Shown here: positions 53,981 through 63,964 of the stretch, piece after piece
How the letters are laid out: each line of letters begins with the position of its first letter
How positions within the stretch are numbered: position 1 is the first letter of the stretch
Assembly: GCF_040183065.1 (NCBI RefSeq)
Contig: NW_027185502.1
Span: 1,973,501-2,037,500, forward strand
Length of the DNA: 64,000 nt
Source of the DNA: Periplaneta americana
Lineage: Eukaryota; Arthropoda; Insecta; Blattodea; Blattidae
Direction: 5' to 3'
Position numbers and translations under genes: made by a program
Notes under the pieces: model-generated
Seen by the model: the letters and a program-made list of their open reading frames with translations, nothing else
Told to the model about the DNA's origin: nothing
Databases searched by the model: none

Positions 53981-55009
53981 GTAAGTAACTTTGATTGTAC
54001 ATTATTTTGTAAATATATAATAATTCAAGTAGAGTTTACAATACTGCAATCATTTCTAACCATGTAGTTTTCCTATAGTACCCTGAGAGCTCCAGCTCTT
54101 GCACCAAATAGTTCTCCCTTGTTGTGCACAATGGCGGCGTGAGAAATCCTGACGAGGAGGAGCAGGAATCGAGCGCAGCATCATCCGTTAGCAAGTCAAC
54201 CGACTTGAGTGACGGTCGCACAACTTATGCAATCCCTTGGCGGAAATTTGAATCTCGTAACACCATTGGTTAGTTCACGAAAGAGCAAAGAAAAAGTATC
54301 ACGAAATAACCACTGCCACGAAATTACCAATCTTTACCCTACAACCGTTTCCTCTTAATACTTGTGAAAAAATCATACATTTAATATTCTCATCATATTG
54401 ACAGCAAAAAAAATACGTCCTCCCATCCTACTTGGAACTTTCGTACATGGTTTCAAGAGAGATATATGCCACTCGCAGGTCAGAGACAAATACAAATGGA
54501 ATGGAGTTTGACTCCAGTGAGTGAGAGGGTGGGAGTTGGCGGAGGTTAGAAGCAAGCGAAATGCATAGCTATCACTGCGAGCCACAATGTCTCGCGAGTC
54601 ACGTTCTCGCCTCGGCTGCCCTAGAGAAATATTTTATCAATACCGCTGTCACATGCCTTTTCGTAAAAAAAATTCAATCATCAGTAATTCATACTCAAAT
54701 AACAAATTGTAACAGAAAGAACTGTGAGTGCCTATGAATGATTACATATTAACAAAAGTGGATAGAAAGAGGACAATAAGTCGTAGTACCATTGTTGAGA
54801 TGGAAGAAAATATAACTTTTGAGGTAAGGTATACTAATCCGAAACTGGTATGAATATTTATGTTCTAAAATTAAATCTACTTTAGAGTATTTTTTTTTCC
54901 GGTGAACACTTTACCAATTTGGATCCAGTTATACTACTATTAAAGAAGATCCTGTAAGAAACATGTTATACTATTACATCTATAGCTAGTACACTCATGA
55001 GTTACTTAC

Positions 55010-55054
55010 CATCCTACGAAGCTCACAAATGTGGACAGTCCCGAAAAACAGGTC
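55010..55054 (-). CDS. Micro-exon 1 of a dispersed micro-exon gene (45 nt)
   Basis: On the minus strand ttttttcttttacag precedes it and GTAAGTAACT follows. In phase 0 it reads DLFFGTVHICELRRM; phase +1 is also open and phase +2 has a stop. It is the most upstream member of the set visible here. The introns on both sides align with those of exons 2, 3 and 4, the exon does not. The gene's first and last exons are not in the window or could not be recognised, so no start codon, signal peptide or stop can be assigned. Confidence 0.65.
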
Positions 55055-55330
55055 CTGTAAAAGAAAAAAAAAACTGGTAAAAATTGTGCTTCAATAAACG
55101 CCATTGTAAGAGTTACTCATTGGGACCAATGCTAAGAAGACCAAACCAATAAAAAAATAAAGTTTCAACTTAACACTTGCCATCCACAAATTTTCATGTT
55201 AGACGATAACAACAAAACAACAGATATCAATACACTGAATTTAATATTCCACTGTTTTTATTAATCTTCTTAGTAAAACTTATGCTTCAGTGGCTTGGTT
55301 CGTATAAATGAGTGCCGTCACTTTCAACAT

Positions 55331-55530
55331 CTGTCCGATTGAAGGGCTTCCTACAAAAGCGGTGTGCTCCATTTTTGGCCAAATTAATGTTTTGCTTGTT
55401 TCATACATTAAAAAATATACCCGACCTTTTAGTACAAGAACGGTGTGCTATGATTGCGAGCATTTGGTAATGAGTTGTAGTTGAATTGGAGCGGAACTCA
55501 ATCGTTTCATTGCAAAAAGGAGGCAGCTAT
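55331..55530. other. No gene recognised
   Basis: Probably the end of cassette 1 and spacer up to the AT-repeat. Confidence 0.35.
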
Positions 55531-55539
55531 AATATAATA

Positions 55540-56022
55540 TAATTTATAAAACAGTTATATTACCGGTTCTTCTGTATGGTTGTGGAACTTGGACTCTCAC
55601 TCTGAGAGAGGAACATAGGTTAAGGGTGTTTGAGAATAAGGTGCTTAGGAAAATATTTGGGGCTAAGCGGGATGAAGTTACAGGAGAATGGAGAAAGTTA
55701 CATAACACAGAACTGCACGCATTGTATTCTTCACCTGACATAATTAGGAACATTAAATCCAGACGTTTGAGATGGGCAGGGCATGTAGCACGTATGGGCG
55801 AATCCAGAAATGCATATAGAGTGTTAGTTGGGAGACCGGAGGGAAAAAGACCTTTAGGAAGGCCGAGACGTAGGTGGGAGGATAATATTAAAATGGATTT
55901 GAGGGAGGTGGGGTATGATGATAGAGACTGGATTAATCTTGCACAGGATAGGGAGCGCTGGTGGGCTTATGTGAGGGCGGCAATGAACCTTCGGGTTCCT
56001 TAAAAGCCATTTGTAAGTAAGC
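55540..56022 (+). pseudogene. RTE-A LINE, 3' 480 bp, inserted in an AT repeat
   Basis: It begins at [14 protein letters not shown] and is open from about 55600 to 56003: [67 protein letters not shown], ending MNLRVP, stop, and a short tail. It is the least damaged C-terminus in the window, apart from one Gly-for-Glu change at CGTWTL. AATAT-type repeat lies on both sides, so the target was that repeat. Confidence 0.92.
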
Positions 56023-56445
56023 AATATAATATAATATAATATAATATAATATAATATAATATAATATAATATAACAAAACATAATATAATATAATATAAT
56101 ATAATATAATATAATATAATATAATATAATATAATATAATATAATATAATATAACATAATATAATATAATATAACATAATATAACGTAACATAACATAAC
56201 ATAATATAACATAACATAACATAATATAATATAATATAACATAACATAACATAACTTACATAATATAACATAACATAATATAATATAACATAACATAACA
56301 TAACATAATATAATATAATATAACATAACATAAATAATATAATATAATATAATATAATATAATATAATATAATATAATATAACATAACATAATACAATAT
56401 AATATAATATAATATAACATAACATCATATAATATAATATACAGT
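56023..56445. repeat. (ATAAT)n / (ATAAC)n microsatellite
   Basis: About 420 bp of AT-rich pentanucleotide units. The Tyr-Ile-Leu-rich frames on the minus strand are artefacts. Confidence 0.97.
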
Positions 56446-57393
56446 GTATGTACAGGATGGTCCAATTAACTCTTTCATCTCCGACAGCGTGTGAAATATT
56501 TCATATAATAGACAAACCGACAATTACAAGTTAAATTAAATCGAAGGGGACATCTGATGCATGTAATGTATTGCTTGTACATAAAATACTTTTCAAGATA
56601 TTAGAGTCAACTTCCTTTTTTTAATGGCAATCAACTAGCCTATGTTTTGTATTGCAAATGTTGTGTTAGCTCTGTCCACTAACAACTGACTACTTTACAG
56701 ACTGTTTGAATGTCACCGGTAAGACTAAACATAAACAATATCTGACGCACCCTTTCTTATGTCTAGTTTATAATGTTGACGTAATTGAAGATCGAACACA
56801 CCCACAGTATTGTACACTAACCAATACAACCCTCAATTCTTCAGTTCTGTGCTGGACAATTGAATGGTAATACATCGGCGAGAAATCTGATTGCATACCA
56901 GAAATTTTGTGTTTTGTTTTTTGCAAATAGTTGTTTATTGTACACAACTTTTATGTCTCACTTCACCATGTGCAACATTTACATAGTATTAAAATACACA
57001 GGATATTGTGATTGTAATTTAATTGACGCTCAACTCTAACCAGAATTGTCCTCCCTCTGTTCGATCCTCGGTCAGACATTGCTCATGTTTACTCTTACCG
57101 ATGACGTTCAAACAGTCAGTAGGGTAGCCAGTTGTTATTAGACAAAGCTAACGGAATATTTGCAATACAGAACATAGTTGGTTCCCATTTATAAAAACAA
57201 AGTTGACTCTAATATCTTGATAATTATTTCTTGTTCAAAAAATACATTACGTGTATCAATCACATCCATGTATTGTGGGTTCCTATCACCACGGCATGGC
57301 GCGTCCTCAGGTTGCGGATAGAGGAGACGGCCTCCAGATATGGAGGGTAGCTGTGAATATATTGAATAAGCAGTCGTGGACAGTCGATAAGGG

Positions 57394-58431
57394 GTGGTCC
57401 TCCAGCTTGGGGGTTGGGCGAAGGGCTATCACCGTAAAAAACAGCTTGTTACGTATCCCTATAATAAGCCTCGGAATAGGACTGACTCTCTGGCACGACC
57501 ACAGCAAAGGAATAAGGATTTGAGATTTGGCACTTGGAACGTAACTAGTCTTTATAGAACAGGAGGGGTAACATTAGTAGCAAAAGAACTAGCTAGATAT
57601 AGAATATACTTCGTAGGAGTACAAGAGGTTAGGTTAGATGGGAATGGCATATCACAAATAGGAGATTACTTGTTGTATTATGGGGAAGGAAACAATAATC
57701 ACCAATTAGGAACAGGATTCTTTGTTCATAAAAGAATAAAATCAGCAGTAAAAAAGGTCGAATTTATCAGTGACAGGTTATCATATTTAGTACTTAAGGG
57801 TAGATGGTGCGACATCATAGTTATAAATGCTCACGCCCCTACAGAAGAGAAAGACGACCATATAAAGAATAGCTTCTATGAGGAATTGGAACATACTTTT
57901 GATCAGTTCCCTAGATATCACATGAAAATTTTATTGGGGGATTTCAATGCTAACGTAGGACGGGAGGATATTTTTAGACCAACTATTGGAAAAGAGAGCC
58001 TACACGTAATTAGTAGTGACAATGGAGTTAGATTAGTCAACTTTGCCACATCGAAAAATTTAATTGTCAAAAGTACAACATTCCCCCATAAGGATATACA
58101 TAAATATACTTGGACTTCTCCAGATGGATTGACACACAACCAAATAGATTACATCTTGATAGATAAACGGAGACATACTAGTATAGTAGATATTCGAACT
58201 TTCAGGGGTGCAGACTGTAATTCTGACCATTATTTGGTGATTGGAGAATTAAGAGAAAGATTATCAGTAGCCAAGCGAGTAGAGCAACAAGTTAATATTA
58301 CCAAATTCAATATTTTGAAATTAAAGGACGAGGAAGCTAAGCAAAATTATCAGGTCGAAATTTCGAATAGGTTTGCCACTTTAGAAAGTTCCGACGAAGT
58401 TGAGAAAGAATTAGATGTTAATAGCGTGTAG
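57394..58431 (+). pseudogene. RTE-A endonuclease domain (APE type) frame
   Basis: An open frame of 345 codons holds a complete AP-endonuclease-like domain as in craniofacial-development-protein-2/BovB-type ORFs. It has LRFGTWNVTSL (Asn), VGVQEVRLDG (catalytic Glu), VINAHAPTEEKDD, KILLGDFNANVG (Asp/Asn pair), HNQIDYILID and the final CNSDHYLVIGEL (Asp-His). Such enzymes nick genomic DNA to prime reverse transcription. The start is uncertain: the first codon of the open frame is not ATG and the leader is GC-rich. It ends at a premature TAG at 58429; the RT-linker frame continues after it. Confidence 0.9.
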
Positions 58432-58526
58432 GAAAATATCAGAGATAGTATCAAAATTGCAGCTGAGCAGAGCATAGGTTATTATGAAACTAAGAAAAAG
58501 AAACGTGGTTTGATGAAGATTGTTGC

Positions 58527-60305
58527 ATGGTAGTAGAAAGAAGGAAACAGGCAAAATTGAAATTCTTACAGGATCCAGTTGAGGAGAAGAGAGATAATTA
58601 TTTCAATGAAAGACGGGAAGCAAGTCGTACACTTAGGAATAAAAAGAGAGGTTACTTGAAGGAAAAACTGAATGAGGTAGAAACAAATAGTAAGAATAAA
58701 AACATTCGAGATTTATATAAGGGTATAAAGGAATTTAAGAACGGATATCAGCCAAGGGTAAACGTGATCAAGGATGAGAATGGTGACTTGCTTGCAGACT
58801 CTCCATCAATCCTAAACAGATGGAAAAACTATTTTGCGCAACTACTAAATGTACATAGGCCAAATAGAAATGATCGGGACGAAATTGAAATACAAACTGC
58901 TGAGCCATTTATACCCGAACCCACGCTTTCAGAAGTCGAAATTGCGATAGAAAATCTGAAAAAGTACAAGTCTCCAGGTATCGATCAAATTCCAGCAGAA
59001 TTAATACAAGAGGGTGGGAGTGCATTATATAGCGAAATTTATAAACTTGTACTTGCAATTTGGGAAAAGGAAATTGTACCAGAACAATGGAAGGAGTCCA
59101 TAATTGTACCTATTTTTAAAAAGGGGGACAAAACCAACTGTGGTAACTTTCGAGGAATATCACTTTTGTTGACGTCGTACAAAATTTTGTCCAATATTCT
59201 TTTGAGAAGATTAACTCCGTACGTAGATGAAATTATTGGGGATCATCAGTGCGGTTTTCGGCGTAATAGATCGTCTATTGATCAGATTTTTTTTTATTCG
59301 ACAGATAATGGAGAAAAAATGGGAGTATAAGGGTACAGTACATCAGTTATTCATAGATTTCAAAAAGGCTTATGACTCGGTTAAGAGGGAAGTATTATAT
59401 GATATTCTTATTGAATTTGGTATTCCCAAGAAACTAGTTCGATTAATTAAAATGTGTCTCAGTGAAACATACAGCAGAGTCCGTATAGGTCAGTTTCTAT
59501 CTGATGCTTTTCCAATTCACTGCGGGCTAAAGCAGGGAGATGCACTATCACCTTTACTTTTTAACTTCGCTCTAGAATATGCCATTAGGAACGTCCAGGA
59601 TAACAGAGAAGGTTTGGAATTGAACGCGTTACATCAGCTTCTTGTCTATGCGGATGACGTGAATATGTTAGGAGAAAATACACAAACGATTAGGGAAAAC
59701 ACGGAAATTATACTCGAAGCAAGTAAAGCCATAGGTTTGGAAGTAAATCCCGAAAAGACAAAGTATATGATTATGTCTCGTGACCAGAATATTGTACGAA
59801 ATGGAAATAAAAAATTGGAGATTTATCCTTCGAAGAGGTGGAAAAATTCAAATATCTTGGAGCAACAGTAACAAATATAAATGACACTTAGGAGGAAATT
59901 AAACGCAGAATAAATATGGGAAATGCGTGTTATTATTGGGTTGAGAAGCTCTTATCATCCAGTCTGCTGTCGAAAAATCTGAAAGTTAGAATTTATAAAA
60001 CAGTTATATTACCGGTTCTTCTGTATGGTTGTGAAACTTGGACTCTCACTCTGAGAGAGGAACATAAGTTCAGGGTGTTTGAGAATAAGGTGCTAAGGAA
60101 AATATTTGGGGCTAAGCGGGATGAAGTTACAGGAGAATGGAGAAAGTTACACAACACAGAACTGCACGCATTGTATTCTTCACCTGACATAATTAGGAAC
60201 ATTAAATCCAGACGTTTGAGATGGGCAGGGCATGTAGCACGTATGGGCGAATCCAGAAATGCATATAGAGTGTTAGTTGGGAGACCGAGGGAAAAAGACC
60301 TTTAG
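58527..60305 (+). pseudogene. RTE-A reverse transcriptase, three frames
   Basis: Frame one (58527-59330) covers the linker and fingers: [69 protein letters not shown]. After a shift in a T run, frame two (59227-59871) has [11 protein letters not shown] (motif A Asp), [21 protein letters not shown] (motif B), [15 protein letters not shown] (motif C YADD) and EVNPEKTKY. After a second shift and a stop, frame three (59916-60305) has [35 protein letters not shown]. All catalytic residues are present in the pieces. Unlike the 22- and 46-kb copies, motif A here has the in-frame five-A run. Confidence 0.92.
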
Positions 60306-60497
60306 GAAGGCCGAGACGTAGATGGGAGGATAATATTAAAATGGATTTGAGGGAGGTGGGGTATGATGATAGAGACTGGATTAATCTTGCACAGGATAGG
60401 GACCGCTGGCGGGCTTATGTGAGGGCGGCAATGAACCTTCGGGTTCCTTAAAAGCCATTTGTAAGTAAGTAAGTAAGTAAGTAAGTATCAATCACAT

Positions 60498-61008
60498 GTT
60501 CTCCTCGATGTAATTGCATGTCACGCGCTGCAGGAGGTGCGCCACTCTGCATGTGCTGCAGTTCACGATATTCGCACAGCAAATGTCTTCAGTGCAAAAT
60601 GTGGCTAATTATATCCAATTGCAAGAAGGGGATAGCTCCATTATTTGTTCATATATTACCCCCCACCCAATTGCTGTTTGTATGCCTAATAAACGAGAGA
60701 GTGATAAAATGAAACTCTCAGTCACCAGGACAAAGTCATAAATAGGAAAGAAGCTCATTAAAATTTGAAATTTTCAGAATGTTTTTTGCTGTTTTCCACA
60801 GCTTTGTAAAAGTGAAGCTATCTCGTTTTTGCAAGGAACCCTTCAATTGCTCAATGTGGCAGTCCCTAAAGACGTGGTACCTCCAAGTAAATACTTGACT
60901 AGAAGGATATTAATACTTTAAATATCCAAAATGTTCAATACAAAAAAACTCTGATGATAATGTAGATATTATGGTAACTAATTTATACATTGGTTTAGAC
61001 TTCAGTGT
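60498..61008. other. No gene recognised
   Basis: Overlapping frames of 64-75 codons (60514-60741) open on the plus strand with ATG but have no motif. The left part continues the inverted-repeat arm. Confidence 0.35.
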
Positions 61009-61555
61009 GGGAGCGAGAAGATGGGACCCACAGTGCACGGAGTTATGTAGCAAACATTGGGAGCGAGAAGATCGGACCTACCGTGCACGGAGTTATGTAG
61101 CAAACATTGGGAGCGAGAAGATGGGACCCACAGTGCACGGAGTTATGAAGCAAACATTGGGAGCGAGAAGATGGATCCACAGTGCACGGAGTTATGTAGC
61201 AAACATTGGGAGCGAGAAGATGGGACCCACAGTGCACGGAGTTATGTAGCAAACATTGGGAGCGAGAAGATGGGACCCACAGTGCACGGAGTTATGAAGC
61301 AAACATTGGGAGCGAGAAGATGGGACCCACAGTGCACGGAGTTATGTAGCAAACATTGGGAGCGAGAATATGGGACCCACAGTGCACGGAGTTATGAAGC
61401 AAACATTGGGAGCGAGAAGATGGATCCACAGTGCACGGAGTTATGAAGCAAACATTGGGAGCGAGAAGATGGGACCCACAGTGCACGGAGTTATGAAGCA
61501 AACATTGGGAGCGAGAAGATGGGACCCACAGTGCACGGAGTTATGAAGCAAACAA
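61009..61555. repeat. 50-bp minisatellite, about 11 units
   Basis: The unit begins gggagcgagaagatgggacc and ends gttatgtagcaaacatt; some units read atgaag instead of atgtag. Two units have lost one base (gatggatccac), and one has atcggacctaccg. The period is not divisible by three, so the reading frame rotates and none of the frames is credible as a gene. Confidence 0.96.
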
Positions 61556-61669
61556 GTCCCCTGAAGCTGCGTGCGGTCTCGGATTGCTCCGGCTTTGGGA
61601 GGCGGGGCGGAGTTAGCCGAGTGGTCTGGCGGTTGTGTTCAGCGTAGAGTGGGGAGCCACTATGGGGTC

Positions 61670-61860
61670 CCATCGTGGTTGTGGGGTTACCTTAAAGAAC
61701 GAGTTTTCCTGACACATCCAACAACCCTACTGCAACTGAAAGATGCTATCTCGCAAGAAATTGCCAATATTCCAAGACATTATCTGCAAAATGCTGTGCA
61801 TGGTGTCGCAGACACTGGGAGCTCAATACGTAGTAAATATGCATCCGTAGATAGTTGCTA
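61670..61860 (+). pseudogene. Tc1/mariner-like transposase, C-terminal end
   Basis: The frame reads LWGYLKERVFLTHPTTLLQLKDAISQEIANIPRHYLQNAVHGVADTG and then diverges from the usual ending. This is the last catalytic Asp neighbourhood (WGYLK) and tail of a mariner-like transposase of the DUF4817 group. The upstream part is replaced by the minisatellite and a GC-rich phrase at 61556-61665. Confidence 0.8.
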
Positions 61861-62117
61861 ACCGCTAGGATCACTAATATCGCCTCATTATAGACAATGC
61901 GAAATAGTATCGGCACAGTCTATTGTTCCTATCATTCTCACAACTCAAGCTTCGTGTCTGTATATACTAGACTGTGGCCCTACGTTGAACAAGAGAACGG
62001 CGGACATCTTCCCTATGTTTTGTAAACTCGTTGTTTGCCCAACACTGTGATGTTTTTGTTTTTTCCCTATCTCAAATATTATAATATTTGTAGCGGTTTA
62101 ATGTTTGAACTGACTAC
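61861..62117. other. No gene recognised
   Basis: AT-rich spacer. Nothing supportable is visible. Confidence 0.4.
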
Positions 62118-62127
62118 ATTATTGTTG

Positions 62128-62170
<43 letters not shown>
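62118..62170. repeat. (ATT)n microsatellite
   Basis: About sixteen ATT units after a short GTT stretch. Confidence 0.95.
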
Positions 62171-62171
<1 letters not shown>

Positions 62172-62565
62172 TATCCATTAATATTATAGGCCTAGTATCT
62201 TTTAATAGAATATATTCATGAATATCCTTTAAAATGTAATTTTTTCACAGCCATCCATTTTTCTTAATTTAAACTTCGCTTTAATTTAGTGTAATAAAAA
62301 TGCTTGTATCATTGTTACACTTACACAATAATCATAGTGGTGATTTATTAGAACTAACACATCTCTTTCTTTCTTTATTTCAAAACGAATGATGCTTGCC
62401 AGAATTTGTTATACCTCAAATGTATAGAGAGGATCATTGTGAGATTACTAACCTCTATAGCAAATGTTGAAAATTCTTTATTTATTCGGCTGAAAATTTA
62501 CTTAATGACCAGTTTTTAACGCCCAATTAAGCAGAAGTTTTGATTTCCTGTCACGAGATGCGCAG
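62171..62565. other. No gene recognised
   Basis: AT-rich spacer without open frame, motif or repeat. Confidence 0.4.
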
Positions 62566-63110
62566 ATGTTTATTCTTTACTCCTTATTGTCGGCAGTTGT
62601 TTTCGAAATGTTTGTTTTAGTCACTGAAAATACAGTACAGATTGAATCAACGGGTCTTCCTTGTGAAGCAATACTGGATTCAATATTACAGCTACTCAAA
62701 GGGCATACCAGAGAGAATTTGGTGTTCGTAATGCCCTCCAAAGACACACAATACCGAACTGGTAAAGGAATAGGAAACAACTGGATCTGTGGTGAGTGGA
62801 AAAGGCCACGCTTGTGGACAAGACTGGAGCGGCCACTCCGTCAAGCAGCCGTCGGAAAGCTTGTACTCACGATGACATCAAGTCGCAATGCATGAGCTGT
62901 AATATTAATCGAAGACCTGCACAAGGTTTGCGCTCTCCGAGCCGGCTCACAGCTCATGAGCGGAATGCAGATATTAGCTGCGCTCTGTATAAGGGTGGAC
63001 TGGAAGAAGGGATGATCTCGTACAAAATGTACACAAAAGGGAAGTACTATTACGAGGTTCATGAAATGAATTCCCGTTCATTGTCTGCAACACTATCTTG
63101 GACTTATTAA
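62566..63110 (+). other. Open frame of unknown nature (109 codons) and overlapping frame
   Basis: An ATG at 62566 opens MFILYSLLSAVVFEMFVLVTENTVQIEST, a hydrophobic start that could pass for a signal or membrane segment, followed by CEAILDSILQLLKGHTRENLVFV and a basic end to 62895. A second frame (62796-63110) overlaps it. I do not recognise either. There is no Kozak-type context of note and no conserved domain. It could be a chance frame or a relic of a transposon gene. Confidence 0.25.
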
Positions 63111-63493
63111 TTAATACAGACATATTTATTTTACAGAAATAATAGAAATTTTATACGTAATATCATTTTTTTATATTTTCATTTATCAGTACATGAAAAC
63201 GATGTTTTATGCTGTTGGCAGCTGAAAGGAACAGTAGTCTACTGATCGTAATGAAACATCAGTTACAGATGTTCGATGTCTGCCTTTATTAATGTTGATT
63301 ATAGAAAACAGTTGCCCAATAAGTGTTGAGCCAAACATAACAATCATTTTCACAGTCAGCCTGTGTAGTCGTGGATATTATTGCTAATGTTTAGTCTTGT
63401 AAAACTCAACCGGGCTAGTAGTATTATTCAAACGATCTTTATCCCTTAGGCCACATTGAAGATCAATAAGTCCGAGCTGTAAATCGTTAAATG
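63111..63493. other. No gene recognised
   Basis: AT-rich spacer before the two SINEs. Confidence 0.4.
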
Positions 63494-63629
63494 TTGTGTT
63501 TTATTTAACGACGCTCGCAACTGCCGAGGTTATATCAGCACACTTAAATGCAATCGACCTGGCTCGGAATCGAACCCGCAACCTCGGGCATAGAAGACCA
63601 GCGCTATACCAACTGCGCCAACCAGGCCC
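63494..63629 (-). mobile_element. tRNA-Arg-derived SINE, family S2
   Basis: On the minus strand the head reads ggcctggttggcgcagttgg, with A box tggcgcagttggtatagcg, a cttctat loop carrying TCT (Arg) anticodon, and B box gcgggttcgattccg. A short body follows (ttaagtgtgctgatataacc, tcggcagttgcgagcgtcgt), then taaataaaacac. The last part (gcgtcgttaaataa) resembles the end of family S1, so the two SINEs probably borrow the same LINE 3' end. Confidence 0.8.
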
Positions 63630-63722
63630 ACCTGTAACTTAAATGACATTGTTTCAACTGGTGTTGAAGGAATTTATTATGATAACTTTAAACTTCTTTC
63701 CAATTAAGACAAGATTTTTAGT

Positions 63723-63964
63723 AGGTTATTTTACGACGCTTTATGAACAACTTATGTTATTTAGCGTCTGAATGAGAAGAAGGTGATAATGCCGGTGAAA
63801 TGAGTCTGAGGTCCAATACCGAAAGTTGCTCAGTGTTTGCTCATACTGGGTTGAGGGAAAACCCTGGAAAAACCTCAACCAGATAACTTGCCCCGACCGG
63901 GAATCGAACCGGGGCCACCTGGTTTCGCGGCTAGACGCGCTAACCGTTATTCCACAGGTGTGGG
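63723..63964 (-). mobile_element. tRNA-derived SINE, family S1, copy 2
   Basis: Same head, body and end as 44093-44333: tggaataacggttagcgcgt, B box in ccccggttcgattcccgg, cctcaacccagtatgagcaa, ttctcattcagacgctaaat, agcgtcgtaaaataacc. It is about 90% alike over 240 bp. It sits 95 bp from the S2 SINE in the same orientation. Confidence 0.88.

Larger units (their letters stand above)
51565..54339. mobile_element. TA-flanked DNA transposon with repeated GGTAATTTCGTGA motifs
   Basis: The left end gggtaaacaatggtaatttc and the right end read inward gggtaaagattggtaatttc are inverted repeats (17 of 20). TA lies outside both (51563-51564, 54340-54341). The motif GGTAATTTCGTGATA or variants recurs several times near the left end (about 51576, 51752, 51769, 51786) and near the right end inverted. 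Such subterminal arrays are usual transposase binding sites. The interior holds mariner remnants and a possible first exon at 53950-53980. The superfamily is unassigned. It is nested inside the hAT element. Confidence 0.7.
50840..54618. mobile_element. hAT transposon with 8-bp target duplication CCCTAGAG
   Basis: CCCTAGAG occurs at 50832-50839 and 54619-54626. The left end is cagcggtagcgaaaatgtaa and the right end read inward is cagccgaggcgagaacgtga (14 of 20 identical), of the CAGxG type usual for hAT. The unoccupied site is preserved in the paralogous intron at 32845-32860 (agccctagagaaat). A hAT dimerisation-domain remnant lies inside at 51100-51450. A second element (51565-54339) and mariner remnants are nested within it. 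This copy is dead. Confidence 0.85.
50780..55330 (-). repeat. Micro-exon cassette 1 (intron segment, split by the hAT element)
   Basis: 50800-50839 (ttcttatatttgaaacagta...ccctagag) and 54619-55330 together align with cassette 2 (tttttatatttaaggacaggaagccctagag, then aataccgctgtcac). Downstream phrases ccgaaactggtatg, gttctaaaattaaatct, gttacttac, tgtaaaagaaaaa and ccactgtttttattaatctt align with cassettes 3 and 4. The exon at 55010-55054 does not align. Confidence 0.72.
57266..60484 (+). mobile_element. RTE-A LINE, full-length, with 11-13 bp target duplication
   Basis: The element is 3.2 kb from a GC-rich 5' leader to a (TAAG)n tail at about 60463-60484. The host sequence gtatcaatcacat stands on both sides (57253-57265 and 60485-60497); the first two bases may belong to the tail. 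A single reading frame would have covered endonuclease and RT, but this copy is broken by a stop at 58429, a -1 shift near 58503, a shift in a T run near 59290, a -1 shift near 59808, a stop at 59888 and a -1 shift near 60287. It is the reference copy for the family in this window. Confidence 0.93.
56455..60560. mobile_element. Long inverted-repeat element interrupted by RTE-A
   Basis: The left arm (about 56530-56760) and the right arm (about 57080-57265, continuing after the RTE-A copy at 60498-60545) are inverted repeats. Matching parts include caagatattagagtcaactt with gttgactctaatatcttg, tgcatgtaatgtatt with aatacattacgtgta, and gttcaaacagtc with gactgtttgaa. The arms continue across the RTE-A insertion (catgttctcctcgatgtaat pairs with aaatcgaaggggacatctga). 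Outer limits are uncertain; tacaggatggtcc at 56452 may be the left end. The centre is non-coding. Confidence 0.65.

Noticed and set aside
55854-56465. Tyr/Ile/Leu-rich open frames of 130-154 codons
   Set aside because: Artefacts of the ATAAT/ATAAC microsatellite.
61043-61501. Cys/His-rich frames across the 50-bp repeat
   Set aside because: The period is not a multiple of three and the frame rotates; no coding signal.
61600-61665. tRNA-Ser/Leu-like phrase (gttagccgagtggtctggcg)
   Set aside because: It has an A-box-like stretch but no B box, no T arm and no acceptor pairing.
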